DNA of 64,000 nt from Rhizobiaceae bacterium (GCA_023953905.1 JAMLJA010000019.1:18345-82344); one strand, 5' to 3'; shown: positions 54,021 to 63,640, counted from the stretch's first letter. Notes: a model not told the origin generated them from the letters alone. Numbers and translations: made by a program.

Positions 54021-55097
54021 ATGATCAATCTCCCCCGCGACCGTATGGATCAGGTGGTCAAGCGCTTCGACATGCTCGAAGCGCAGATGGCTGCAGGTGC
54101 CGATTCCGAAGCCTACGTGAAAATGGCTTCGGAATATGCCGATCTGCAGGAGATTGTGACCAAGGTTCGCTCTTTGCGCTCTGCGGAGGCGGAGGCCGCC
54201 GATCTGCGCGCCATGCTGGAAGACCGCGCGACGGATGCCGAGATGCGGGAGCTCGCGGAAGCTGATCTGCCCGAGGTCGAGGACCGCGTCGAGGCGCTTC
54301 AGCACGACATTCAGATATTGCTGTTGCCCAGGGACGCGGCTGACGAGAAAAGCGCGATCCTGGAAATCCGGGCCGGTACGGGCGGAGACGAGGCCTCCCT
54401 TTTCGCTGGTGATCTTTTTCGCATGTATGAGCGGTATGCCGCTTCGCGCGGCTGGCGGGTCGAGGTCGTTTCGGCCAGCGAAGGCGAGGTCGGCGGCTAC
54501 AAGGAAATCATCGCAAGCATTTCCGGCAAGGGCGTCTTTGCGCGGCTCAAATTCGAATCGGGCGTGCATCGCGTGCAAAGAGTGCCGTCCACCGAGGCGC
54601 AGGGCCGCATTCACACATCGGCTGCGACCGTGGCGGTTCTCCCCGAAGCCGAAGAGGTAGATATCGACATTCGCCCGGAAGACATACGCATCGATACGAT
54701 GCGGGCGTCGGGCGCTGGCGGACAGCATGTCAACACCACGGACTCCGCCGTTCGTATCACTCACATACCGACGGGCACCGTTGTGGTTCAGGCGGAAAAG
54801 TCGCAACATCAGAACCGCGCCCGGGCCATGCAGATCCTGCGCGCGCGTCTCTTCGATCAGGAACGTTCCCGATTGGCCGACGAGAGATCCGAATCGCGCA
54901 AGTTGCAGGTCGGTTCCGGCGACCGGTCCGAACGTATCCGAACCTACAATTTTCCGCAGGGTCGTCTGACGGACCACCGCATCAACCTGACGCTCTATAA
55001 GCTCGACCGCGTGATGGAAGGCGACCTCGAAGAGGTGCTGGATGCGCTCATCGCCGATCACCAGTCCAAGCTGCTCGCCGATGTGGGTGATTCCTGA
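54021..55097 (+). CDS. prfA: Peptide chain release factor 1
   Basis: A 358-residue class-I release factor for UAA and UAG. The catalytic GGQ has Gln235 (GAGGQHVNTTDSAVR), and the tripeptide that reads the stop codon is PST in RVPSTEAQGRIHTS, as in other RF1 proteins (PxT). It begins 3 bp after ptsP and is followed 25 bp later by prmC, whose product methylates Gln235. Confidence 0.97.
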   Translation: MINLPRDRMDQVVKRFDMLEAQMAAGADSEAYVKMASEYADLQEIVTKVRSLRSAEAEAADLRAMLEDRATDAEMRELAEADLPEVEDRVEALQHDIQILLLPRDAADEKSAILEIRAGTGGDEASLFAGDLFRMYERYAASRGWRVEVVSASEGEVGGYKEIIASISGKGVFARLKFESGVHRVQRVPSTEAQGRIHTSAATVAVLPEAEEVDIDIRPEDIRIDTMRASGAGGQHVNTTDSAVRITHIPTGTVVVQAEKSQHQNRARAMQILRARLFDQERSRLADERSESRKLQVGSGDRSERIRTYNFPQGRLTDHRINLTLYKLDRVMEGDLEEVLDALIADHQSKLLADVGDS

Positions 55098-55122
55098 CGG
55101 TGCGTGCGCCGGCAGCCGCGCG

Positions 55123-55977
55123 ATGACGCTCGCCGAACTCTACCGCAAGGCGAGACAGATGCTCCGCGATGCGGGCGTCGACGCACCCGATCTCGACGCG
55201 CGGCTTCTGCTTGAGACGTTCGTTGGCGCAACACACGCGGACCTGATCGCACGTTCCGACACCCTCATCGACGCGGACAGGCGTCAGGCATTTGAAAGTG
55301 CGCTTGCGCGCCGCCTGGCGGGTGAGCCGGTTCATCGCATTCTCGGCTTTCGCGAATTCTACGGAATGATGCTGCGGATTTCCGCCGAAACGCTCGAGCC
55401 GCGGCCAGACACGGAGACCTTGATCGATGTCATCCTGTCCGAACTGAATGTGCGTGAAACGGACACCGGGGAATTGTCGATCCTTGATCTTGGAACCGGC
55501 ACCGGCGCGATAGCGCTCGCCTTGCTGAAAATGCTCCCCAAGGCGACTGTGGTTGGTGTTGATATATCGGACGACGCATTGACGACTGCAGCCCGCAACG
55601 CATTGGACAATGGTCTGGAAAAGCGCTTCGAAGCGCGCCGGTCCGACTGGTTCTCGTCAGTCGATGAGAAATTCCATGTAATCGCCAGCAACCCTCCCTA
55701 TATTCCGTCTGCGACAATCGCTTCCCTCTCCAAAGAGGTTCAATCCCACGACCCGCTGGCAGCGCTCGACGGAGGTCCGGACGGTCTGGATCCATATCGT
55801 GTCATCGCAGCCGAGGCGGCGGGCAAGCTTCATCAGGATGGATTTGTGGCCGTTGAGATCGGTCATGACCAGCGAGACGAGGTGGTCGACCTTTTTGAAC
55901 GGCAGCGCTTCCGGCTCGACAAAACCGGGTTTGATATGCTGGGACACGCCCGAGCGCTTGTGTTTTCCATAAGTTAA
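55123..55977 (+). CDS. prmC: Release factor glutamine methyltransferase
   Basis: A 284-residue SAM-dependent enzyme that methylates the GGQ glutamine of RF1 and RF2. LEPRPDTETLID, LDLGTGTGAIALALL (motif I) and the catalytic NPPY (SNPPYIPS) are all present, with a normal N-terminal helical substrate domain. ATG 55123 begins MTLAELYRKARQ, typical of the family; earlier in-frame starts would overlap prfA. Same operon as ptsP-prfA. Confidence 0.95.
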   Translation: MTLAELYRKARQMLRDAGVDAPDLDARLLLETFVGATHADLIARSDTLIDADRRQAFESALARRLAGEPVHRILGFREFYGMMLRISAETLEPRPDTETLIDVILSELNVRETDTGELSILDLGTGTGAIALALLKMLPKATVVGVDISDDALTTAARNALDNGLEKRFEARRSDWFSSVDEKFHVIASNPPYIPSATIASLSKEVQSHDPLAALDGGPDGLDPYRVIAAEAAGKLHQDGFVAVEIGHDQRDEVVDLFERQRFRLDKTGFDMLGHARALVFSIS

Positions 55978-56270
55978 GACGTGACAAGCTCGATAAAGCG
56001 CTTGGCAATGCGGGCGAATATCGTTAGGGTCATTGCAACCGGATGAGACGAAGCAGGCATTGAACCTGATAATTCGGTTCCCTTAGGAACAGAGATAGCG
56101 GTTCGACGACGTGACGCTGATGCTTCGTGCGGGGTGTCCGGAGACTGATTGGAAACCGGAATTGGATAATATGTCGCGCACGGCGCGGCCTATGGCGGAC
56201 TGAGCCGCCCTTAAGAGCGCAGGCATCAAGAGATCGTCTGTCGAAATTCTTTCAAGCTGAAGAGAATCGG
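55978..56270 (+). other. 293-bp leader of the DUF4167 gene
   Basis: No protein gene is supported here. The stretch contains a small GTTCC-CTTA-GGAAC hairpin near 56080-56096 and a GGCGG/CCGCC stem near 56193-56210 shortly before the DUF4167 start. It could be the promoter and a structured 5' leader of that gene, or hold a small RNA; sequence reading alone does not decide. The ribosome binding site is GAAGAGA at about 56259-56265. Confidence 0.45.
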
Positions 56271-57032
56271 ATGAGGCCACAACAGCAAAACCGGCGCATG
56301 CGCGGCCGCAATAATAATAACAACAATGGCAGTAACAATAATAACAACAACAATCGCCGCGGCCCGAATCCGCTGACCCGCTCCTACGAAAGCAATGGCC
56401 CGGATGTGAAGATCCGTGGTTCCGCCCAACAGATTGCGGAGAAATATACGACGCTTGCTCGCGATGCGATGAGCTCTGGCGATCGAGTGGTAGCAGAGAA
56501 CTATCTGCAGCATGCCGAGCACTACAATCGTATCATCGCGGCCGCGCAGGCCCAGATGCCTCAACCGAATCAGCAATCGCGCAATGAAGGCGACGATGAG
56601 GGGGATGAGGACGGCGACGAAATGTCGACGCAGTCAAACGGCAACGCTCAGCAGGATCAGCCTCAATTCAATGGCAACCGGCAGAACGATCAGCGGCAGG
56701 ATTCGCAGTCCAATTCCGACGTTGGCAGCGGGCCTCAGCCTGTAATTGTAGGAACGCCTGCTGAAGTCGCCCTTAGTTCCGATCGTCAGGGGAACGACGA
56801 GCGTGCCGCTGGCGGCCAGCTCAACGGCAACGAAAGCGAAAGCCAGCCAGCCGCCGCTGAAGGCGAAGAGGCGCCGCGTCGCCCACGCAGGCCGCGTCGC
56901 AGCCGCAAAGCCGTTGCAGCGGACGCAAATGCCGGCGAACAGGGCGATGCCAACGCCAACGCGCCAGCCTCTGCGGAAGCCCCGGGCGCGAAGTCGCCCG
57001 ACGCCCCGAGCCTTGAATCAGCGGATAGCTGA
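56271..57032 (+). CDS. DUF4167 protein with poly-asparagine and low-complexity tail
   Basis: A 253-residue protein. It begins MRPQQQNRRMRGR, runs into six and then seven consecutive Asn (56311-56354), then has the conserved DUF4167 core (about 36-85) with RSYESNGPDVKIRGSAQQI and KYTTLARDAMSSGDRVVAENYLQHAEHY. The rest is acidic, Gln/Asn/Ser-rich and disordered, with a basic RRPRRPRRSRK patch near 205. The architecture suggests a nucleic-acid-binding or assembly protein; DUF4167 is characteristic of Rhizobiales and has no known function that I can name. Confidence 0.88.
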   Translation: MRPQQQNRRMRGRNNNNNNGSNNNNNNNRRGPNPLTRSYESNGPDVKIRGSAQQIAEKYTTLARDAMSSGDRVVAENYLQHAEHYNRIIAAAQAQMPQPNQQSRNEGDDEGDEDGDEMSTQSNGNAQQDQPQFNGNRQNDQRQDSQSNSDVGSGPQPVIVGTPAEVALSSDRQGNDERAAGGQLNGNESESQPAAAEGEEAPRRPRRPRRSRKAVAADANAGEQGDANANAPASAEAPGAKSPDAPSLESADS

Positions 57033-57056
57033 CACGACGATAATCGATCTTTGAAG

Positions 57057-57084
57057 CGGCGGGCATTGCCCGCCGTTTCTTTTT
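57057..57084 (+). terminator. Intrinsic terminator of the DUF4167 gene
   Basis: A perfect 8-bp stem CGGCGGGC/GCCCGCCG with loop ATT is followed by TTTCTTTTT, a textbook intrinsic terminator 24 bp after the stop codon. It separates the DUF4167 transcript from clpB. Confidence 0.9.
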
Positions 57085-57105
57085 GCGACGGCGCGCCTGC
57101 GAAGT

Positions 57106-57134
57106 CTTGTTAGGCAAACTCTCTTTTCCCATAT
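57106..57134 (+). promoter_or_regulatory. Heat-shock (RpoH) promoter of clpB
   Basis: CTTGTTA at 57106-57112 and TCCCATAT at 57127-57134, 14 bases apart, fit the sigma-32 consensus (CTTG-AA, then CCCATnT). It lies about 90 bp before the clpB start and just after a terminator, so clpB has its own heat-inducible promoter. Confidence 0.7.
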
Positions 57135-57226
57135 CAGTCTGGAAGTTGACCCGGCTCAATGAGCGGGTCCGTCACTTTGGCCAGATTGGTGCCGCTAAGC
57201 GGGCTGTCTGGGAAACGGAGACAGAT

Positions 57227-59851
57227 ATGAACCTGGAAAAATACTCTGAGCGCGTGCGCGGCTTCATCCAGTCCGCACAGACGATGGCACTTTCGCGCAA
57301 CCATCAGCAGTTTACACCCGAACACATCCTCAAGGTGCTGATCGACGATGAGGAAGGCTTTGCCTCGTCTCTGATCGATCGTGCCGGCGGTGATGCGAAG
57401 GCTGTTCGACTGGCCGTCGATGCGGCTCTCAACGCGCTGCCGCGCGTGGAAGGCGGCAACGGTCAGCTCTACCTCGCACAGCCTTTGGCGAAGATATTCG
57501 CCACGGCCGAGGAAGTGGCCAAAAAGGCTGGCGATTCGTTCGTGACCGTGGAGCGGCTTCTTCAGGCTCTCGCCATGGAGACGTCCGCCAAGACAGCAGA
57601 CATCCTGACGAAGGCAGGCGTCACGCCGCAGGCGCTCAACACCGCAATCAACGACATTCGCAAGGGTCGCACAGCCGACTCGGCCAGTGCCGAACAGGGC
57701 TATGACGCGCTGAAGAAATATGCGCGCGATCTGACCGCGGAAGCGCGTTCCGGAAAGCTTGATCCGGTGATCGGCCGAGACGACGAGATCCGCCGGACCA
57801 TTCAGGTCCTGTCGCGGCGCACCAAGAACAATCCTGTTCTGATTGGCGAACCGGGCGTTGGCAAGACGGCGATCGTCGAGGGCCTGGCACTGCGTATCGT
57901 CAATGGTGACGTGCCTGAAAGCCTGAAGGACAAGCAGTTGATGGCGCTCGACATGGGCGCGTTGATCGCTGGCGCCAAATATCGCGGTGAGTTCGAGGAG
58001 CGCTTGAAGGCGGTGCTGTCGGAAGTCACCTCGGCGGCCGGCGGCATCATCCTCTTCATTGACGAAATGCACACGCTTGTTGGTGCGGGCAAGGCTGACG
58101 GGGCGATGGACGCTTCCAACCTGCTGAAGCCTGCGCTCGCGCGGGGTGAACTGCACTGCGTTGGCGCCACCACACTGGATGAGTACCGCAAGCATGTGGA
58201 GAAAGATCCCGCACTTGCCCGTCGCTTCCAGCCGGTCTTTGTCGAAGAGCCGACCGTCGAAGATACGATCTCCATCCTGCGTGGCATCAAGGAAAAATAC
58301 GAGCAGCACCACAAGGTCCGTATCCGGGACTCGGCGCTGGTTGCAGCCGCGACCTTGTCCAACCGTTACATCGCCGATCGATTCCTGCCCGACAAGGCGA
58401 TCGACCTCATGGATGAGTCCGCCTCGCGGCTCAGAATGCAGGTGGATTCCAAGCCGGAAGCTTTGGACGAGATCGACCGCCGGGTGATGCAGCTCAAGAT
58501 CGAGAGTGAGGCACTCAAGAAGGAAAAGGATGATGCATCCAAGGACCGTCTTGAGCGTCTGGAAAAGGAGCTTGCCGGTCTCGAGGAAGAATCCTCGGCA
58601 CTTACGGCCAAATGGCAGTCCGAAAAGCAGAAGCTTGGGCTTGCAGCTGACTTGAAGAAACAGCTTGAAGAGGTTCGCAACGAGCTTGCCATCGCCCAGC
58701 GCAAGGGTGAATTCCAGCGTGCCGGCGAACTTGCCTATGGCAAGATCCCGGAACTTGAAAAGAAGCTCGTCGAGGCCGAGGCACAGGACGGCAATCGCGG
58801 CATGGTCGAAGAAGAGGTTACGCCCGATCACATCGCCTACGTTGTGTCGCGCTGGACGGGCATTCCCGTCGACAAGATGCTGGAAGGTGAACGCGAAAAG
58901 CTTTTGCGCATGGAAGATGAGATCGGCAAGCGGGTCGTCGGTCAGGGTGAGGCCGTGCAGGCTGTCGCCAAGGCGGTTCGGCGCGCGCGTGCGGGTCTTC
59001 AGGATCCGAACAGACCGATTGGTTCGTTCATGTTCCTGGGACCGACCGGCGTTGGAAAGACCGAGCTGACCAAGGCGCTCGCAGCGTTTCTCTTTGACGA
59101 TGACAGCGCGATGGTTCGCATCGACATGTCGGAGTTCATGGAGAAGCATTCGGTGGCGCGCTTGGTCGGAGCTCCTCCTGGCTATGTCGGCTACGAGGAG
59201 GGCGGGGCGCTCACCGAAGCTGTCCGGCGCAGACCATATCAGGTTGTGCTTTTCGATGAGATCGAGAAGGCGCACCCCGATGTCTTCAATGTGCTCCTGC
59301 AGGTGCTGGACGATGGTCGCCTGACCGACGGTCAGGGTCGCACGGTCGACTTCCGCAATACGCTGATCATCATGACGTCGAACCTCGGTTCGGAATATCT
59401 GGTCAACTTGCGCGAAGATCAGGACGTCAGCGATGTGCGCGGTGACGTGATGAATGTCGTTCGGGCGTCGTTCCGGCCGGAATTCCTGAACCGTGTCGAC
59501 GAGATCATTCTTTTCCACCGGCTGCGCAGGTTGGATATGGACAAGATCGTCACCATCCAGCTCGAAAGGCTGGAAAAGCTGCTCGCCGATCGCAAGATCG
59601 TGCTCGACCTCGATGCCGATGCGATCGAGTGGCTGGCAGGCAAGGGCTACGATCCGGCATATGGTGCTCGCCCACTGAAGCGAGTGCTACAGAAGGAACT
59701 GCAGGATCCTCTGGCAGAGAAGATTCTGCTGGGCGATATCAAGGATGGTACCCGGGTGAAAATCACGGCCGGTTCCGACCGGTTGAATTTCCGCGCCAAG
59801 CCTGCGGCCGTTGAGGTAGAAGCAGAGGCAGGGTCAGCTGAAGCTGCCTGA
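57227..59851 (+). CDS. clpB: ATP-dependent chaperone ClpB (disaggregase)
   Basis: An 874-residue AAA+ protein that pulls apart protein aggregates with DnaK. N-domain (about 1-150), first ATPase with Walker A GEPGVGKT (Lys213), a coiled-coil M-domain (about 410-530), second ATPase with GPTGVGKTEL (Lys611) and a C-terminal domain. No ClpP-binding IGF/L loop is expected or seen. Start MNLEKYSERVRGF at 57227 is the standard N-terminus; the open frame upstream covers the promoter. Probably induced by heat through the RpoH promoter. Confidence 0.98.
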   Translation: MNLEKYSERVRGFIQSAQTMALSRNHQQFTPEHILKVLIDDEEGFASSLIDRAGGDAKAVRLAVDAALNALPRVEGGNGQLYLAQPLAKIFATAEEVAKKAGDSFVTVERLLQALAMETSAKTADILTKAGVTPQALNTAINDIRKGRTADSASAEQGYDALKKYARDLTAEARSGKLDPVIGRDDEIRRTIQVLSRRTKNNPVLIGEPGVGKTAIVEGLALRIVNGDVPESLKDKQLMALDMGALIAGAKYRGEFEERLKAVLSEVTSAAGGIILFIDEMHTLVGAGKADGAMDASNLLKPALARGELHCVGATTLDEYRKHVEKDPALARRFQPVFVEEPTVEDTISILRGIKEKYEQHHKVRIRDSALVAAATLSNRYIADRFLPDKAIDLMDESASRLRMQVDSKPEALDEIDRRVMQLKIESEALKKEKDDASKDRLERLEKELAGLEEESSALTAKWQSEKQKLGLAADLKKQLEEVRNELAIAQRKGEFQRAGELAYGKIPELEKKLVEAEAQDGNRGMVEEEVTPDHIAYVVSRWTGIPVDKMLEGEREKLLRMEDEIGKRVVGQGEAVQAVAKAVRRARAGLQDPNRPIGSFMFLGPTGVGKTELTKALAAFLFDDDSAMVRIDMSEFMEKHSVARLVGAPPGYVGYEEGGALTEAVRRRPYQVVLFDEIEKAHPDVFNVLLQVLDDGRLTDGQGRTVDFRNTLIIMTSNLGSEYLVNLREDQDVSDVRGDVMNVVRASFRPEFLNRVDEIILFHRLRRLDMDKIVTIQLERLEKLLADRKIVLDLDADAIEWLAGKGYDPAYGARPLKRVLQKELQDPLAEKILLGDIKDGTRVKITAGSDRLNFRAKPAAVEVEAEAGSAEAA

Positions 59852-59871
59852 GGCCGCGCGAAAGCATTGAG

Positions 59872-59905
59872 AAAAGAGCTCCCGGCTCATGACGGGGGCT
59901 CTTTT
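59872..59905 (+). terminator. Intrinsic terminator of clpB
   Basis: AAAAGAGCTCCCG and CGGGGGCTCTTTT form a 13-bp stem with one G-U pair and an 8-base loop, starting 20 bp after the clpB stop. The A- and T-rich arms allow function in both directions. Confidence 0.9.
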
Positions 59906-60087
59906 GTACGTTGGGGCTTCCGCTTCGAGGCGCAGATGTCGATGAAGTGACTTTCGCTTGCGCGGCTTGGTCATCTTCATGCCGCGTTCATATCGGAACG
60001 AATAGGCTCAATTCGTCATTATCCGCCATGTGGTTGCCGCATGAACTGTGCCGTTCGCGTCGGCGGTGATTGTGAAGAAGGTCTTCT

Positions 60088-61602
60088 ATGCGCTGTTCCA
60101 GGCTTTTCCTCTCTGTTCTTGCGGTCACGACGATAGCGTCAGCCGGACTCGCCAACGCTGCGTTTTCAGTTGAAGGAGAACGCAGGAATTGGCAGCGCAA
60201 CGACCTGCGGACAGAAACTCGCGGGTTTCAACTCGCGCAGAATGGCGAGGTCGATGTCTTCTATGACCGCTACGGGCGTGAAGTCCTTGTCGATCGCGAA
60301 ACGGGTGAGGTGATAGCGGTCGAGCCGCGGCGTCTCACGCGGCAGGAATGGCGTCGTCAGCAGCGTCAACGCGAATTGGGAAGATTGTACGACGAAGAGC
60401 CGATTTATGAGGACGGCGTCGTCCGGGAGCCGCCGCGCCTGTTGCGCGAGCGCGGACGGCGATACGAGTATGAGGATCGCGCCACATCCCCAGACTATGA
60501 CTTCGGTGACGAGAATTTGGGCGAGTTTCCCGCAGCACCCGACGAAGATGGATGGACGCCGGGCGAGGATCAGCGTCGCGTCCTGATTGAGCCGCGCATA
60601 GAGCGGGCCCCACTCGATGAACCCAAACCTCGACAGTCTCGTCCGCGTCAGACGGACACAGCGGTGGCAAATCCCTCCGATGGCACTTCGACGGGCTCGA
60701 CCGGCCCAACCAAGCAGGTGCCTGCGATTGATGCAGGTGAGCCCGGGCCCTCATTTGCATCGCGCCCGGAGGTTGCTGCCCTTCAGGTTCTGCTGGATCG
60801 TAAGGGTGCATCGCCGGGTGTCATCGACGGTCGCTTTGGTTCGAACGTCGACAAAGCGCTTGCCGCTTATCGTGAACTCACCGGTGATAATCTGAAGTCG
60901 ACCGATACTGAGGGCATCAAACAGCGCCTTGCCGAAAGTGGCGGAGATCCTTTCGCCGACTACGTGATATCGTCCGAGGATGTTGCTGGGTCCTTTGTGG
61001 CGTCAATACCGGAAGACTATGGCGAGAAGGCCAAACTTGAACGCTTGAGCTACACCTCGGTGACCGAGATGCTGGCCGAGCGTTTCCACATGGACGAGAA
61101 TTATCTGAAGGCACTTAATCCTGACGCGAATTTCAACCGACCCGGCACGATCATCAAGGTCGCCAATTTCGGTAGGCTGGTGACGACGCCGGTAGCGCGG
61201 ATCGTTGCCGACAAGGCGGGCAAGCAGGTGCGCGCCTATGACGAATCCGGCCGGATGGTTGCCGCATATCCGGCGACGATCGGTTCGTCGGATACGCCGT
61301 CACCCAGTGGAACACATGCTGTGTCCCGAATAGCGCTGGACCCGAACTATACCTACAATCCCAACATCAACTTCAAGCAGGGCAACAATACCGGCGTGTT
61401 GACCATTCCGCCCGGCCCGAATGGCCCGGTGGGATCAGTTTGGATCGCGTTGGACAAACCGACATACGGCATTCACGGAACGCCTGAGCCTTCAAAGATA
61501 GGTAAGACGGAAAGCCATGGATGCGTGCGTCTGACGAACTGGGATGCCCGCGAGCTCGCCAAGCTGGTCAAGCCGGGTGTGAACGTCGAGTTCATCGACT
61601 GA
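60088..61602 (+). CDS. L,D-transpeptidase (YkuD family), secreted
   Basis: A 504-residue periplasmic enzyme that makes 3-3 cross-links or links proteins to peptidoglycan. A signal peptide (1 to about 25) is followed by a long charged Arg/Glu-rich linker (about 30-200), a peptidoglycan-binding type segment (LQVLLDRKGASPGVIDGRFG, about 232-275) and the YkuD domain with the catalytic motif YGIHGT...SHGCVRLTN, nucleophile Cys479. ATG 60088 has AGAAGG just upstream. It converges on an M23 endopeptidase gene, so two cell-wall remodelling enzymes share this locus. Confidence 0.92.
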   Translation: MRCSRLFLSVLAVTTIASAGLANAAFSVEGERRNWQRNDLRTETRGFQLAQNGEVDVFYDRYGREVLVDRETGEVIAVEPRRLTRQEWRRQQRQRELGRLYDEEPIYEDGVVREPPRLLRERGRRYEYEDRATSPDYDFGDENLGEFPAAPDEDGWTPGEDQRRVLIEPRIERAPLDEPKPRQSRPRQTDTAVANPSDGTSTGSTGPTKQVPAIDAGEPGPSFASRPEVAALQVLLDRKGASPGVIDGRFGSNVDKALAAYRELTGDNLKSTDTEGIKQRLAESGGDPFADYVISSEDVAGSFVASIPEDYGEKAKLERLSYTSVTEMLAERFHMDENYLKALNPDANFNRPGTIIKVANFGRLVTTPVARIVADKAGKQVRAYDESGRMVAAYPATIGSSDTPSPSGTHAVSRIALDPNYTYNPNINFKQGNNTGVLTIPPGPNGPVGSVWIALDKPTYGIHGTPEPSKIGKTESHGCVRLTNWDARELAKLVKPGVNVEFID

Positions 61603-61608
61603 TAAGGG

Positions 61609-61648
61609 AGCGGCCAAGCGGCACTAGTGGCCGAGCCGCTTGGCTGCT
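61609..61648. terminator. Shared hairpin between convergent cell-wall genes
   Basis: A 14-bp stem (AGCGGCCAAGCGGC with its complement, one G-U pair) around a 12-base loop starts 6 bp after the L,D-transpeptidase stop and ends about 40 bp before the end of the M23 gene. There is no clear T-run, but the position suits both transcripts. Confidence 0.7.
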
Positions 61649-61690
61649 CTTCAAAGCAGTTTGATTCGCTCACCGAACCTGTCGGCGTAA

Positions 61691-63640
61691 CTATTTGTCG
61701 GCGCTGGCCAGGGTGAGGGGATTGCCGTCCTTTTCGGCCAGCAAAGCGTCGATACGATCCCGCTCCCGATTGAACGCCTCGAGCTCTTCGCTCTTCAACG
61801 ACCTGCCCGTGGGCAAGCGCACGCGCATGGCATCAACCTTGTTGCCATTCACGATCATCTCGTAATGCAGATGCGCCCCGGTGGAGAGCCCGGTCGAGCC
61901 GACATATCCTATGACCTGCCCCTGCCGAACCCGAACGCCAGGCTTGATGCCTTTCGCGAAAGCGCTCTGGTGGTTGTAGGAGGTCTCGTAGCCGTTGGCG
62001 TGACGTATGATCGTCTGCTTGCCATAGCCTCCCGACCAGCCGGCCTTTTCGACAATGCCGTTTCCGGTTGCGATGATCGGCGTTCCGGACGGTGCCGCCC
62101 AATCGGTGCCCGTATGCATGCGAACATAGCCCAGGATCGGATGACGTCTGGCGCCAAAACCTGACGTCAGACGCCCGTTTGGCACTGGAGTGCGCAGCAA
62201 AACCTGTTTGGTGCTGCGCCCGTCGCGATCGAAATAGTCGATCGACCCATCTTCCATCTGGAAACGATAGAGCGATCGGGTGTTGCCGCCAAATGTGGCC
62301 GACACATACAGCAATTCGGAATCTTCAGTAACGCGGTCCTCGTCATCCGGCTGTGAGAACAGCACTTCAAGGTTGTCCGATGGGGTCAGCCGCGACTTGA
62401 AATCCACATCCCATGCCAGCAATCGGACAAGCCGGCGCGTCATGTCACGCGAAAAGCCGTAGGAATAGGCGGCGCGATAGATGCCGTCATAGGCACTGGG
62501 CAGGTTGCCGCGCACCGCGATCGTCGGCCGTTCGTCGAAGGCGGCCGCAACCTGCGGGCTCGGCTCCGGCTCGGCAGCCGGGACCAACTGGTTGTGGTCG
62601 TTGATGGCAATCGTCACGAGATGCCGCGTGCGATCGTAAACGCTGGTTCTTTTGACCTCGGCATGGTCGCCATGCACTTCCAGCCCCACTCGCAAAACTG
62701 TTCCTGCCTTGAGCTTGGGAGCGTTCAGAAGTTTGGAGATCGCTTCGGCCATGCGGCTGGCATCGTCTCCGGCATAGCCCGAGTCCGCGAACGCTTCTGC
62801 GACATCGCGTTCTGCGTTGAATGGGATGATGTCCTCTGCGTAAGAGAGGGCATTCTCATCGACCTGTTCGCGTGGACTTACCGACACGTTCTCCTGAACG
62901 ATCCTGACGCCAAGCGACGCAGTGATCGCCTGTGCCGCCAGCGAATCGCCGAACCGCTCGGGATCGACATAGTGGAGGGAGGCGACTTGCACGGCCCCTT
63001 CGCTCAACTCCGCGCTCGTGCTCCTGACCACTTTCTCGACATCCGTGGTCGATAGAAGATTTGATTGGTCGAAAGCCGCCGTATCGATCGGAAAATCGAC
63101 GGTCTTGAGGCTCATCTCGCCTTCGACCTTCTCTCCGTAGATCTGGCCGGTCAAGGCTGGAGACTTAGCTGCCGTCGCGCCCTCTTCAGAATAGAGGTCC
63201 AGCGGATCGAAAGCCGGGTAACTGCGGTTGGTGGTATGTCCCGCAGCGAGCGCCATCGTCACCTCGACGAAGGGCGTCATGCGAATCACGTCACGGTCGC
63301 CAACCCGGCTCACCATAGACACTTCAAGACGGCGCCGGTCCTTGGCCTTGGAGACCTGGCGGGCGGGGGCAACGCGCGCACTCTTGGCAAGCGGGCCTTC
63401 ATCCGCGCCGCCCACGGCAGCGATGTCGGCGATCTCAGGAGGGGTCGCAAGCTGTTCGCGCCCGTCTAGCGCAGCAAAGAGCGCGACGCCCATAAGTATG
63501 CTCGACGTCACACCAGTGAGAAACGTTCCTGACAGCCAGCGCGCAGAAATCTCGCGACGGTCCGGCGGTCGCGAACGTCCTCCTGCGACGAGCGGCGGCT
63601 CATTGCCGAGCTCGGCTATGGTGTCACTTGTATCGTCCAT
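61691..63640 (-). CDS. M23 family metallopeptidase (peptidoglycan endopeptidase)
   Basis: A 649-residue membrane-anchored cell-wall hydrolase. One membrane segment at about 35-58 follows a cytoplasmic N-terminus, a long periplasmic region (about 60-440) contains a LysM/OapA-like fold, and the C-terminal LytM domain has zinc ligands His509 and Asp513 (HTGTD) and His590-x-His592 (HLHYE). It should cut D-Ala-mDAP cross-links, like MepM-type enzymes. Start ATG 63640 is the first in a normal-length protein; no long extension is open. Confidence 0.93.
   Translation of the reverse strand: MDDTSDTIAELGNEPPLVAGGRSRPPDRREISARWLSGTFLTGVTSSILMGVALFAALDGREQLATPPEIADIAAVGGADEGPLAKSARVAPARQVSKAKDRRRLEVSMVSRVGDRDVIRMTPFVEVTMALAAGHTTNRSYPAFDPLDLYSEEGATAAKSPALTGQIYGEKVEGEMSLKTVDFPIDTAAFDQSNLLSTTDVEKVVRSTSAELSEGAVQVASLHYVDPERFGDSLAAQAITASLGVRIVQENVSVSPREQVDENALSYAEDIIPFNAERDVAEAFADSGYAGDDASRMAEAISKLLNAPKLKAGTVLRVGLEVHGDHAEVKRTSVYDRTRHLVTIAINDHNQLVPAAEPEPSPQVAAAFDERPTIAVRGNLPSAYDGIYRAAYSYGFSRDMTRRLVRLLAWDVDFKSRLTPSDNLEVLFSQPDDEDRVTEDSELLYVSATFGGNTRSLYRFQMEDGSIDYFDRDGRSTKQVLLRTPVPNGRLTSGFGARRHPILGYVRMHTGTDWAAPSGTPIIATGNGIVEKAGWSGGYGKQTIIRHANGYETSYNHQSAFAKGIKPGVRVRQGQVIGYVGSTGLSTGAHLHYEMIVNGNKVDAMRVRLPTGRSLKSEELEAFNRERDRIDALLAEKDGNPLTLASADK

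Noticed and set aside
57134..59518. Open frame of 794 codons antisense to clpB
   Set aside because: It mirrors the codon pattern of clpB in high-GC DNA, has no family motif and no ribosome binding site.
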